Below, one piece after another: positions 1 to 8,623 of a DNA stretch of 64,000 nt. Within the stretch, counting starts at the first letter, position 1. Each line of letters begins with the position of its first letter. The stretch is taken from contig CAJOIT010000008.1 in assembly GCA_905234755.1 (NCBI GenBank), forward strand, positions 1-64,000, read 5' to 3'. A program made the position numbers and the translations under genes. A model generated the notes under the pieces. The model had not been told where the DNA came from. It saw only the letters and a program-made list of their open reading frames with translations, and did no database searches. This stretch comes from an uncultured Bacteroidales bacterium. GTDB taxonomy: Bacteria; Bacteroidota; Bacteroidia; Bacteroidales; ML635J-15.

Positions 1-182
1 TGTAAGTTATGTAATCATCAATGTACTCTTCTGACGGACTCCCCGCTTCGACACAAAAAAAAATTCTCGCTCATCATCTGCTGAAATACCCATAATAAAC
101 CATATTGTTAAAAAAGTGAAACAAAATATTGAATTTGTCGGCATAAAAATACAAAAAATGATGAGATGTGGGATTAATGGGT
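1..182. other. left-edge intergenic stretch without a recognised gene
   Basis: AT-rich DNA between the window edge and the 9-bp repeat array. I see no coding frame with recognisable protein, no tRNA fold and no clear terminator. Translations crossing it into the array give only low-complexity peptides. The stretch 394-468, between the array and the end of the nuclease gene, also holds nothing recognisable. Confidence 0.6.
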
Positions 183-393
183 GTAGGGGCAGTAACGCCA
201 ATACCGGCTGTAGAGGCGGAATGATTAGGGGCTGTAGGGGCGGTAGCGGCAATAGAGCCGAAATGAGGATTAGGGGCTGTAGGGGCTGTAGGGGCAAAAT
301 GATGATTAGGGGCGGTAGCGCCAATAACGGCTGTAGGGGCTGGGAATAGAGGCTATAGTTTGTATAGACGATATAGAGGGATGAGGGGATAAG
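183..393. repeat. 9-bp-period GC-rich repeat array, copy A, with 53-bp shared tail
   Basis: The stretch parses into successive 9-mers of the form TARNRNCNN, such as TAGGGGCTG, TAGGGGCGG and TAGCGCCAA, interrupted by short AATGAT-type spacers. Neighbouring units make small palindromes (GGCG-gtag-CGCC). The last 53 bp, 341-393, recur at 8836-8888 in the same orientation with one mismatch (A at 368 versus G). The array lies just downstream of the nuclease gene on the minus strand. It could be a cassette boundary, a recombination site or simply a dispersed intergenic repeat; the sequence alone does not decide. Confidence 0.8.
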
Positions 394-468
394 TAAATAG
401 TCTTCTACTCCATCATTACTCTATAAATGTCTTTTTGTCATATTAAGAAAATATAGTGCATGCAAAGA

Positions 469-981
469 TTATGGTATTTCTATTTCGCGATTGATGCGAA
501 GAGTTATATCCGTGTCTTTTTTGAAGTTGTTACAAAACTGAGAATATCTTTGGTTCTTCAAATGCCTTTTATTACAAATATAAGCTTCAATCTTATCAAA
601 ACTTGCTTTATCATAGGATTTTAGAAAGCATTCAATAGTTTCCTTCAATTGATTTTTTGCATCAGTGCGCCATTCCTTATTATCTATGTTTCTATTTTTC
701 AACTCCACAAATAAAACATTACGATTATTATCGTAGCACAACATACCATCACATTTTCCTGACTGTTTGCCGTTTTCCCTATTCCAAGAGACACATCCAT
801 CTATTGCATAGAAAGAAATGCATATTAAATTATTGTTATGAACCGTTGCTATCCATTTGTTTGAATCATCAATATTGATGTATGCAGGCTTGTTGTCTCC
901 ATCTTTAGAATCATCGCATAAACCAAACAAGTCAACTTCACAGTCTTGTTTTTTGCAATCACTGAAAAAATCTACTGGCAT
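469..981 (-). CDS. small PD-(D/E)XK-like nuclease partner of the ATPase
   Basis: A 170-residue protein with no family I can name. Residues 77-97 show a PD-(D/E)XK-like core: Asp78 followed by a strand with Glu93-Leu94-Lys95, and then a helix containing Gln111. The spacing of Asp to ExK (15 residues) fits restriction-endonuclease-fold enzymes, so a metal-dependent DNA or RNA nuclease is inferred. The ATG overlaps the end of the upstream ATPase gene by 10 nt, which suggests translational coupling and a shared complex. No signal peptide or membrane segment is visible, so it should be cytoplasmic. There are about seven Cys residues but no regular zinc-binding spacing. The fold call rests on motif reading only. 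Confidence 0.75.
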   Translation of the reverse strand: MPVDFFSDCKKQDCEVDLFGLCDDSKDGDNKPAYINIDDSNKWIATVHNNNLICISFYAIDGCVSWNRENGKQSGKCDGMLCYDNNRNVLFVELKNRNIDNKEWRTDAKNQLKETIECFLKSYDKASFDKIEAYICNKRHLKNQRYSQFCNNFKKDTDITLRINREIEIP

Positions 982-2198
982 AAGTCTTCTATATCTAATA
1001 ATTTACTGAACATTTCGTTCATTACACCTAATGCATTATCCAAATAATCATTGTCATCTGGTATCCCATTTTCATTGCCAAGACTCCTAATGCTTCCCTC
1101 GGTTTCGTCAAGCTCATATATAACAAGGTCATTGTTAGAGATTGCTGACTTATGTGGGACTATGTCATTAATCATTTGTCGTACCTCGTCATTTTTTGAC
1201 TTCCTGTAAAGTTCTTTCGCTTTGACAGCAAGCGTCAGATAACCGATTATATATGGACTGTGCGTTGTTATAATAAGCTCGTTATTTCTAACTTTATTGT
1301 TGAACTCTAGGAGTTTGAACAACATTCCTTGCTGTGATGTTGGGAAAAGATTCTGTTCGGGTTCCTCTATGATGTTTAAAGTTCGTTTGATGTTTAACTG
1401 GGTTGCAAGATTAGATAGAAGAATGCGTCTTTGTTCTTCTGTATATAGTTTGTTTCTCAGTATTTTAGCAGATTCTCTCTTGAAAGTTTCGCGTTGTTGT
1501 TCGTCCATATCCTGTTCTTTTTCCAACGACTTGGAAACATAGTTGGCCACTACAAACAACGGAACGAACGATTGGAAGCCACTTGCAGAATCTGATAGTT
1601 GTATCTTATAATCGTCACCTTTTACATATAAAACATCGTTCAATTTGTTATACTCAAGGTCAACATTGCTTATTGGCAAATGGATAGTTTCTTTCTCCCG
1701 GAAGTTCTCTTTTGCTTCTTGAAAGGTTTCCTTAAATTCCTGAAGAGATTGTGACCAAAGTGTTAATCTTTGCCCACTTCTTGATTTCTTCACAGATGAA
1801 ACAAAATTTCTTTCCGCAGGGAAATAGGTAATTTTGGGAAGCGAGTATTGCCCATTCAACTTCTGAATGTCAAGAGGCTTGCCAGGGCGGTAGTTTATTC
1901 TATATGCTTTGCCCTCGTATTGGATTTCAGTATTGCTTTTTAAGTAATTATCTATTCGATGATATTCAAGATATTTCTTGAATATTCTTTCTTGTTTGCG
2001 AAATCTTTGAGTAGAGCCATCGCTCCTGAACAAATCCTTTTCTATCCATGATAATGTGGAAATCAGCTTTGCTACTGTACTTTTACCAGATCCCTGATTT
2101 CCTATAAAAACGGTAACTTTATCAATGTCCAGCCATCCGTCGTTTTCTATGTAGCCTTCACGAATTGGACCAAAGTTCTTTATTTTTATTCTGCTCAT
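972..2198 (-). CDS. AAA/OLD-like ATPase (AAA_21 type), probable defence ATPase
   Basis: A 408-residue cytoplasmic ATPase of the SMC/ABC-like AAA_15/AAA_21 group. Visible motifs are Walker A at 33-41 (GNQGSGKST), a PAERN segment at 127-131, a signature-like SGFQS at 206-210, Walker B with acidic residues Glu278-Glu279 and a following ENLFP-type D-loop (PEQNLFP), and an H-loop His313. The helical insertion between Walker A and the signature is short, and no C-terminal TOPRIM is evident, unlike full OLD nucleases or GajA. The nuclease activity may therefore come from the downstream overlapping gene. Such ATPases are partners in Septu, PARIS and Gabija-like systems, but this pairing matches none that I can name. 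A defence role is inference. Confidence 0.88.
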   Translation of the reverse strand: MSRIKIKNFGPIREGYIENDGWLDIDKVTVFIGNQGSGKSTVAKLISTLSWIEKDLFRSDGSTQRFRKQERIFKKYLEYHRIDNYLKSNTEIQYEGKAYRINYRPGKPLDIQKLNGQYSLPKITYFPAERNFVSSVKKSRSGQRLTLWSQSLQEFKETFQEAKENFREKETIHLPISNVDLEYNKLNDVLYVKGDDYKIQLSDSASGFQSFVPLFVVANYVSKSLEKEQDMDEQQRETFKRESAKILRNKLYTEEQRRILLSNLATQLNIKRTLNIIEEPEQNLFPTSQQGMLFKLLEFNNKVRNNELIITTHSPYIIGYLTLAVKAKELYRKSKNDEVRQMINDIVPHKSAISNNDLVIYELDETEGSIRSLGNENGIPDDNDYLDNALGVMNEMFSKLLDIEDLCQ

Positions 2199-2230
2199 AA
2201 CGAGTATGTTTTATGTTTTCTTTTATTTTG

Positions 2231-2238
2231 CAAAAATA
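2231..2238 (-). promoter_or_regulatory. -7 promoter box of the ATPase-nuclease pair
   Basis: On the minus strand this reads TATTTTTG, matching the Bacteroidota TAnnTTTG box, about 33 nt upstream of the ATPase ATG. A TTGTG sequence lies roughly 20 bp further upstream as a weak -33 element. Confidence 0.5.
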
Positions 2239-2344
2239 TCATATTTCAACATATTGCACAACTTAAAGTTTCAAAATTCGGTTACCTATCGTAGGCATTT
2301 GCGTGAAAGTATATTACTATAAGTAAAAAGCAATACATAACAAA

Positions 2345-4246
2345 TTATTTGTCTTTTATATACTTTACTATAGTAATCATCAAACCAATAAATCCCCAAA
2401 GACCACTTGCCCCTATTATCCAATTCAAAATTGTATTGAATAAATCAGTAATATCAGCAAAATTTCTAATAAGAAAAACACCTACTAATATCGCAATAGC
2501 AGGGACTATTGTGGATAATACTATTTTTTTTCGACACTTTTTCGATTTGTCTCTTTGTTGCTTTTCATGTGCAACAGAAGACTGTAAATCCGATAGTTGA
2601 TTCGAAATATTTGTAATTTTTTGAATTAATTTTTCATTGTTTAATCTTAACTCGTTTTTTTCTTGTTCATCTTTTTCTCTTTGTTTTCTCCTTTTTTCAT
2701 CATCGGCTGTTTTTTTCTTTCTAGTGTTTGCAATTATACTATGGATATTAGACTTAAACGATTCAGGATTTGAAACGCTTTGCTCTAACATTCTTTGAAG
2801 TTGATTAGTTGAATATTGAGAAATCTCTGAAGCAAGATATTCGTAATCTGATTGTGAAATATTTGAATTCTCACGAATTGCAATATCAAACTCATTTATA
2901 ATGTCTTTGCTTGGATATTCGTCAGTTATTGTTTGGGCTATAAGTTCATTCAATCCGATGCGTGAAACATTATGCGAATATTTTTGAGTATTCTTTAAGA
3001 AAAGTAAACTTGTTAATTCTTGTGGCAAAATAACCTCGTTTGTATATCCATTCAATTTTCTTGACATATTAAAATCACATAGCCTATTATTCTCGGTAAT
3101 AAACCAACAACTAGCTTTCTGATATATTTTCCTATTAGAATCAAGTTTCCTCCTGTCTCTTATATGTAGATATGCAATCACATCGTGTTCTGCTGCATTT
3201 TTTCTGAACCATATTTTTTTTAACAATTTTAAGTCTTCAGAATCAGAATATTTCTTTATGTCTGACTCCGCGACTTTACAGATACTAGCATGTAATTGTT
3301 CGGTTATCTTTTTTTCAAGTTTTCCATTGAATTGTAATAACCATGTTTTATTCTTGCCAATACGATTACAAGCTTCATTTATGGTAGTCGTTGGTGTATC
3401 TTTATTAAATCTTTGAATTGCTGTGTCAATTATGCTATGTATTTCAGCAATCGTAACATCAAGAATTCTTATTATTCCGCCAGTGTTTTCAATTAATTTT
3501 AGTAACTCCTGAGTAGGTTTAGTGTTTTCTTCTTCTTGCAAATCCAAAGCTTCAAGAACTATTTTTGTATCTAAATAGTAACTTATTTTATCTTCTGATT
3601 TTGCAAATATGTCCACTTCTGCTTCTATATAAGATGCAATTATCGAACCGATAAAAACGCGTTTGACAACTTTATACAAAACATCATTATTCTTTTCGAT
3701 AAATTGAAGGAATCGAGCGTGTATCATATATGAAGATTCCTCTATTACATCTTCTATATATTGTGTTTTGCCAGAAAGAAACGAAGAAAGACGATTCTTG
3801 TATTTTAGAATAAACGAAGAAAATTTAGGGATATCGTCTGTGGTAGTATTTTGTTCCTTAATAAAAGCCTCAAAAGCTTGTTGCAACGCATTTGCATTTC
3901 TTCGTTCTCTTTCGTAACATTCTTCTATATTGTCAAATGCAAAGGATTTGAATTGAAAAGATTTTCCTTGTTCAAATATTTTAAAATCAAATTTTTCACG
4001 ATCTCTCTTTGTTAAATTATCACAAACTTTACAAATTAATTTGCGAGTAACCAAAAGAGGAATATCAATGCTAAAATTCTTGTTGATTATGGATTGTATA
4101 TTTTCGTCTGTACCTATAGAACTTTCTTTTGCATATAATGATATAGCTCTTTGGCACATAGGAATGTAAACCGCTTTATACAAATCGGTGCCATTTTCGT
4201 TTAAAGAAGCTAGAAAAGAATAACTAGACAATAAACTTTCATTCAT
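2345..4246 (-). CDS. membrane-anchored PIN-like domain protein
   Basis: A 633-residue protein without a family name I recognise. The middle region resembles a PIN nuclease: YYLDT with Asp226 (motif 1), a helix with Glu268 (motif 2), Asp355 in an AAEHDVIAYL helix (motif 3), and WFITENNRL at 381-389 where PIN proteins usually have TxD. The last acidic position is Asn386, so the metal site may be partly altered. Residues about 510-572 are a highly charged coiled coil, followed by two membrane helices near 574-592 and 607-627 and a lysine-rich tail. The N-terminal 200 residues are helical and of unknown function. A membrane-tethered RNase effector is inferred. It lies 57 nt after a secreted-protein gene, with a TAATATTG box just upstream that may give it its own promoter. 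Confidence 0.82.
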   Translation of the reverse strand: MNESLLSSYSFLASLNENGTDLYKAVYIPMCQRAISLYAKESSIGTDENIQSIINKNFSIDIPLLVTRKLICKVCDNLTKRDREKFDFKIFEQGKSFQFKSFAFDNIEECYERERRNANALQQAFEAFIKEQNTTTDDIPKFSSFILKYKNRLSSFLSGKTQYIEDVIEESSYMIHARFLQFIEKNNDVLYKVVKRVFIGSIIASYIEAEVDIFAKSEDKISYYLDTKIVLEALDLQEEENTKPTQELLKLIENTGGIIRILDVTIAEIHSIIDTAIQRFNKDTPTTTINEACNRIGKNKTWLLQFNGKLEKKITEQLHASICKVAESDIKKYSDSEDLKLLKKIWFRKNAAEHDVIAYLHIRDRRKLDSNRKIYQKASCWFITENNRLCDFNMSRKLNGYTNEVILPQELTSLLFLKNTQKYSHNVSRIGLNELIAQTITDEYPSKDIINEFDIAIRENSNISQSDYEYLASEISQYSTNQLQRMLEQSVSNPESFKSNIHSIIANTRKKKTADDEKRRKQREKDEQEKNELRLNNEKLIQKITNISNQLSDLQSSVAHEKQQRDKSKKCRKKIVLSTIVPAIAILVGVFLIRNFADITDLFNTILNWIIGASGLWGFIGLMITIVKYIKDK

Positions 4247-4303
4247 AATACATTATTTTTAAAATTTTGACAATATTAAATTTGACAACGCCACCAACTC
4301 TTT

Positions 4304-6448
4304 TTACTCCTTCAAAAATTTCAGTTCTTCGGTTTCGCCAGTTATTCTTGAGACCTTTACCATATACACCCCTGCCTTCAAATCTTCCACATTGCAAACG
4401 GCATTATCGCTGTTTACCTCAATGCGCTTTACAACCTGACCAAGCGTATTTACAATCTCGATTTCCGAAATAGTTTCCGATGATGTGATGTTGAGAATGT
4501 CGGTGGCGGGAGTTGGGAAAACAGAAATTTCCGCGGTGCCATTCTGTGAAATTCCGCTTAAAATATTCAAATGTAGCGTTACGATTGAATCACAGCCGTT
4601 TGCAGCAGTGAAATTCTGCGTATAGTCGCCAGTTTCGGTGTACTCTGTGCCGTTCCAAATGTATGGACTGTTGGCTGTTTCTGTAAAACTGTAATGCACC
4701 GAATTGTTTATGGTAAGGTGCAGAGTTACAATGCTGTCACAACCGTTGGAAGCAGTAAGAACCTGAATGTAGTCGCCGCTTGCGATGTATTCGTCTCCGT
4801 TCCACAAGTAACTGTCGCAATCGGTTGCAACAAGTTCTCCTGTAATCGGGTCGAGACGAAGGGAACGCGAAAACGAATATCCTGCCAGACTTGCAGTTGC
4901 CGTTTCGCTACCGGAAGCAAGAATTGTAGCATTTTCGCCATCAATTGAAAGACGGTCACCAGACGACCACGATACGCCATTTTCCGTGCCTACTGTAAAA
5001 TTGTTGCGTACAAGGTTTGTATGGTCGTAGTTGTCATCGTTTATTACGCGCAGATAGATTGGTGTTGCAAAAAGCATTGCAAGCGAATCGTTTTCCAGAC
5101 CAAGCGGAATTGGATAGCGACCTTCGGCATAACTCCAGCCGTCGCCAAGCATAGCGCGGAGTTCGGGAGTATCGCCTGTAAGTTGCGAAGTAAGGCGACC
5201 TTCCGTTTCACCCTCAACATCTTCGCCCGAACCGCCCGACATTTGGCGGTCGTAGTAGTTGGAAGACATATTGCAAATGGAATCGCCAGAAACTTCCCAT
5301 TTGTCTATCATAATATGCATTCCGCTAACATCCAAGCAGTTGCTTATGTGTGCAGTGTCATATACTGTCCCTACTATTCCGCCCGAACTTGTTGCCGAAG
5401 CAACCTGTCCTGCATTGAAGCAGGATGATATGCTGGCGAATGCATTAAGTTTGCCATATATGCCGCCTAGATACTTGCCGCCTATTACTTCACCATAATT
5501 GGCACATCCAATAATATTTTCATGTGTTGTAGGTGAAATAGATATATATACAGAACCTCCGCCAATTATGCCTCCTCCGCTATATAATTTCCCCGCATTT
5601 ACTCTTCCGTAGTTCATGCAATTTTCTATTATTGAAAAATTATCTGAAGTGAAATCTGTAATAGCGTAAATGCCACCCGACGGATATTCTGCAAAATCAT
5701 CCAACATAATATCCTGTGGAGAAATAATGTCCCCATAGTTTGAACAGTTTCTGATAGTTCCAACACTTATGGCACATATACCACCACAGGCAAAGCCACC
5801 AATTATGTTCCCATAGTTACGGCATCCTATTATTTCGCCTTCATTATTGCACCCAACTATACCTCCAGCATATATACGACTCCATATATCGACATCACTT
5901 TCAAATATTATGTTTCCGAAATTTATGCAGTTTGAAATTCTTCCACCATTATTGTCCATTGCAATAAAAGCATATTCTATAGCATAAAAATCATTTGATA
6001 TTAAAGCATTGGCATAGTTTATGCAATTTGAAATTTCACCACCACTTTCAATTGATGCAGTAAGCGAAAACATATATGTAGTGTTCCCAACCATTTTTAA
6101 TGAATCTATACGTCCAAAAACTCTTGGGAAAAGAGTAAAAGCATGCAGATCCCCTGGCAAATATGAAATATCTATACTGTCTTGAAAGAATAATGTATGA
6201 CCATCTCCGTGCAAGATGCCATTGAATGACCACTGGGCTGCATTTTCCCCTATAATATAAGGTTCCATATTTATGTCAGAAATTAACCTGTAATGTGCAG
6301 AACTTGTTGACTGGTTAATCATATCGTACCAGTCGCTAAAATTTGCAATAAGATAAGGGTTATTTGCAGTGCCAGTTCCTCCAGAAAATGCAAATGCAGA
6401 AACTATGCAGGAAAAGAATACAACGAGTGTGAAAAAGAAATTTTTCAT
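4304..6448 (-). CDS. secreted GLUG-repeat protein with T9SS sorting domain
   Basis: A 714-residue exported protein: N-terminal signal peptide of about 20 residues, then repeated GLUG-like units from about 150 to 400 that each carry a CxNYG/CxNxG core (NCINYANA, CRNYGNI, CSNYGDI), typical of right-handed beta-helix surface proteins. Two tandem copies of about 45 residues follow, each with WNG-x-x-Y, GDY-x-Q and NGCDSIVTLHL, and then a type A T9SS sorting domain with VFPTPA and AGVYMVKV. It should be secreted and anchored at the cell surface. It is the second of two secreted-protein genes in tandem and precedes the PIN-like gene. Substrate or partner is unknown. Confidence 0.87.
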   Translation of the reverse strand: MKNFFFTLVVFFSCIVSAFAFSGGTGTANNPYLIANFSDWYDMINQSTSSAHYRLISDINMEPYIIGENAAQWSFNGILHGDGHTLFFQDSIDISYLPGDLHAFTLFPRVFGRIDSLKMVGNTTYMFSLTASIESGGEISNCINYANALISNDFYAIEYAFIAMDNNGGRISNCINFGNIIFESDVDIWSRIYAGGIVGCNNEGEIIGCRNYGNIIGGFACGGICAISVGTIRNCSNYGDIISPQDIMLDDFAEYPSGGIYAITDFTSDNFSIIENCMNYGRVNAGKLYSGGGIIGGGSVYISISPTTHENIIGCANYGEVIGGKYLGGIYGKLNAFASISSCFNAGQVASATSSGGIVGTVYDTAHISNCLDVSGMHIMIDKWEVSGDSICNMSSNYYDRQMSGGSGEDVEGETEGRLTSQLTGDTPELRAMLGDGWSYAEGRYPIPLGLENDSLAMLFATPIYLRVINDDNYDHTNLVRNNFTVGTENGVSWSSGDRLSIDGENATILASGSETATASLAGYSFSRSLRLDPITGELVATDCDSYLWNGDEYIASGDYIQVLTASNGCDSIVTLHLTINNSVHYSFTETANSPYIWNGTEYTETGDYTQNFTAANGCDSIVTLHLNILSGISQNGTAEISVFPTPATDILNITSSETISEIEIVNTLGQVVKRIEVNSDNAVCNVEDLKAGVYMVKVSRITGETEELKFLKE

Positions 6449-6470
6449 AGTCTTTGCTTTTTAAAGATAT

Positions 6471-6499
6471 GGACTGCCGCAAAAAATTGCGGACAGTCC
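6471..6499 (-). terminator. perfect hairpin between the two secreted-protein genes
   Basis: Arms GGACTG and CAGTCC plus CCGCAA/TTGCGG around an AAAA loop form a strong stem in the 68-bp gap. On the minus strand it is followed by a weak U-run (ATATCTTTAAAA), so it may attenuate or process the transcript rather than stop it fully. Confidence 0.5.
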
Positions 6500-6516
6500 A
6501 TAACGGTTAATCAATA

Positions 6517-8196
6517 CTATTCGCTAACAAGAATTTTCCTTGACAGCATATTGCCTGCTTCGTCGTAAACTTGAATTATATAAATTCCAAGTTTGTAGTT
6601 GCCTATGGCATTCCTGCTGCCGCACGATGTCTTGCCTTCCTTCAAGATTCTGCCAGAAACATCGGTAATGCGGTAACTGCACAATCCAGCGAATCCGTCA
6701 CATATAAAGTCGTTGCCTTCAATTATGATTTCTGCCGACCTGCCTTTCTCTGCCAACAGCTTCGACTTTGAAACTTCCTGACCATATTGCGCTTGTCGCT
6801 CGGATATGAGTTCATCAAGTTCCGCCTTCTTCGTTTCCATTGACTTCATTCCGCAATCGACGCATTTGTTGGCAAGTGTATATGGTCTAACCCTATAATC
6901 GTCAACATCCTTATCATTGCTAATTGTCATAGAACCAGCAATAGGAGTTATCGTAGTTGTGGTATATGACTGCGTAGAACAACTCGAGTTCATTATAGTT
7001 CCGCAGGACGATACGGTATAGGCATCCATTACAAGCCCAGTGCCCCTTACAGCACCACCTGCTATTACATTGCCCGTGTAATGGTCGTAGGTCATATTGT
7101 TAAGGAACAGGTCATAATAGGTCCATTTTCCCTCCAGATTGGCGGAAGAATGAGACAGTCCAAGTACATCCATAAAGGTATGCGATGTAAGGCTGTACAT
7201 ATCAAAACTTGCCACATACTTTCCCTGTGCCATATCGTCGCCTATCAGGAACAGATTGTCGAAGTTGTTTGCGGACGCAATAGCCGAGAACTTATGATTT
7301 GTTCCGCCAAAACTATACAGGTTGCTTTCGTACACGCTTCCCGTGAAATAGTTGACCTTCAACAGCCATATACAACTTCCGTTGACATTGGTTTCGAGCG
7401 GCTGGAATATGTATGCAGTGCTGTCGCAGTAGTAACCATTGCCACCAATACTCATTGCTGTCGTGTGCGAATCTATTGCATTGGTAGGAAGCACATATTT
7501 TACATTTGTTGTAATTGCATTTAAGTTATTAACATTTGTGTTGTACGCCAATAGAAATACACTATTGGAGCCAAGACTTCCCGACACAATCAACCTGTTG
7601 TTTTGGTAGTCAAATCCTAACGAAATATCTCTTGCTCCAGTAATTGACTTTCTTAGTGTAATGGGAATTGCGGTCGTTAGCAAACTCGTTTCCATTCTAA
7701 AGAAAGTGTCTGATGTGGCAAAAAAGTATTTCATATTTGCTCCTTGGAAACCATAGCATCCACTTACAATTTCGGCAGAAGTCATCACACATCTTGCGAC
7801 GGAAAAACCGCTGGAATAGTCCAATTTTACTATTGTTCCTTGTCGGTTTGAACCGTTGCAGTATGCGCCGTAAACAACGATGTCGCCGTCGTTATCTACA
7901 AAACCGCCGTTCAGTACAAGCGAACCGATATTGCCATACTGCGAGCCAGCATACAACTGCAAGTTTGTCAACGAACTGGAAACCAGCGACTGCGGACAGT
8001 TGTCGGTCATAGTAGCCACTGCAATTTCGTTTTTCTCCCTGTTTACCGAAACAAGGTAGGTGTAATAGTTGTTGGGGTCAGACAACATAACTACAGTTGT
8101 AATGCTGTCGTCATTCTCGTAGGTGTAGTAGGAGTGTTGTCCCAATGCAAGTCCGCTTACCAAAGCGCACATTGCCAAAAGTATAAATTTTTTCAT
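6517..8196 (-). CDS. secreted protein of unknown function with T9SS-like C-terminus
   Basis: A 559-residue protein with a clear signal peptide (19 residues, ending ALGQ). The body has repeating beta-strand segments rich in Asn, Tyr and Gly, reminiscent of a beta-propeller (for example LVLNGGFVDNDGDIVVYG), but I cannot assign a family. The last 75 residues resemble a T9SS sorting domain (YRITDVSGRIL, LGIYIIQVYDEAG, SRKILVSE). A Lys/Glu-rich linker around 450-480 separates body and tail. It is the first gene of a likely two-gene unit with the GLUG-repeat protein. An upstream TATCTTTG box at 8344-8351 fits a promoter with a long leader of about 140 nt. Confidence 0.82.
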   Translation of the reverse strand: MKKFILLAMCALVSGLALGQHSYYTYENDDSITTVVMLSDPNNYYTYLVSVNREKNEIAVATMTDNCPQSLVSSSLTNLQLYAGSQYGNIGSLVLNGGFVDNDGDIVVYGAYCNGSNRQGTIVKLDYSSGFSVARCVMTSAEIVSGCYGFQGANMKYFFATSDTFFRMETSLLTTAIPITLRKSITGARDISLGFDYQNNRLIVSGSLGSNSVFLLAYNTNVNNLNAITTNVKYVLPTNAIDSHTTAMSIGGNGYYCDSTAYIFQPLETNVNGSCIWLLKVNYFTGSVYESNLYSFGGTNHKFSAIASANNFDNLFLIGDDMAQGKYVASFDMYSLTSHTFMDVLGLSHSSANLEGKWTYYDLFLNNMTYDHYTGNVIAGGAVRGTGLVMDAYTVSSCGTIMNSSCSTQSYTTTTITPIAGSMTISNDKDVDDYRVRPYTLANKCVDCGMKSMETKKAELDELISERQAQYGQEVSKSKLLAEKGRSAEIIIEGNDFICDGFAGLCSYRITDVSGRILKEGKTSCGSRNAIGNYKLGIYIIQVYDEAGNMLSRKILVSE

Positions 8197-8623
8197 ACGC
8201 TAAAAGTTTTAAAATTAATAATTCGGTTTGGCGTTCCTCATAGTAAGCGATAACACTCTTCTCACCATTATTTTCTCGTCAAAGCGTGAGATATCTCTCC
8301 GACATATTATTCACTATGTGTTAATCTTAATATGACAACATCGCAAAGATAATGGATATAATGACATTGAAATAATTATAATATCTTATATTATACTAAT
8401 GTGCTTAAATATTATGTAATAATATGAAATAAATACGATAAATGGTATGAATTTTGTATTTCTTTTTGTGTAAGATAGTATTCATTAAACCATAATTTTA
8501 AGTAATAAAAGCGTAATTGCTTTATACTAACAGAGGCAATGACTAAGGAAAGTGTGCACCCGTGCCTAAGAGAAGGGAAAGTGTTAATGGAATTTGAAAA
8601 AAATGAGGTATTTGGGTGCTTTT
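8197..8623. other. AT-rich intergenic region with one promoter
   Basis: No gene is recognisable. It contains the minus-strand -7 box TATCTTTG (8344-8351) for the secreted-protein gene. The rest is AT-rich with no visible tRNA, terminator or conserved frame. Confidence 0.6.
8344..8351 (-). promoter_or_regulatory. -7 box for the secreted-protein pair
   Basis: TATCTTTG on the minus strand matches TAnnTTTG exactly, 148 nt upstream of the start codon of the 559-residue protein. No good -33 TTTG is seen at the expected distance. Confidence 0.45.

Noticed and set aside
7..349. Two open frames with PLQPL or GCRG repeats over array A
   Set aside because: The 9-bp period keeps several frames open on both strands. 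The peptides are low-complexity and lack a signal peptide, start context or any conserved pattern.
183..393. CRISPR array
   Set aside because: The repeat unit is 9 bp and runs without unique spacers of regular length, and no cas gene is present.
469..2198. Calling the pair Septu, Gabija, PARIS or an OLD nuclease
   Set aside because: The partner has no HNH, TOPRIM or helicase motifs and the ATPase lacks a C-terminal TOPRIM, so none of the names fits.
4726..4980. Minus-strand frame of 84 codons overlapping the GLUG-repeat gene
   Set aside because: It lies wholly inside a well-supported gene in another frame and has no recognisable protein features.
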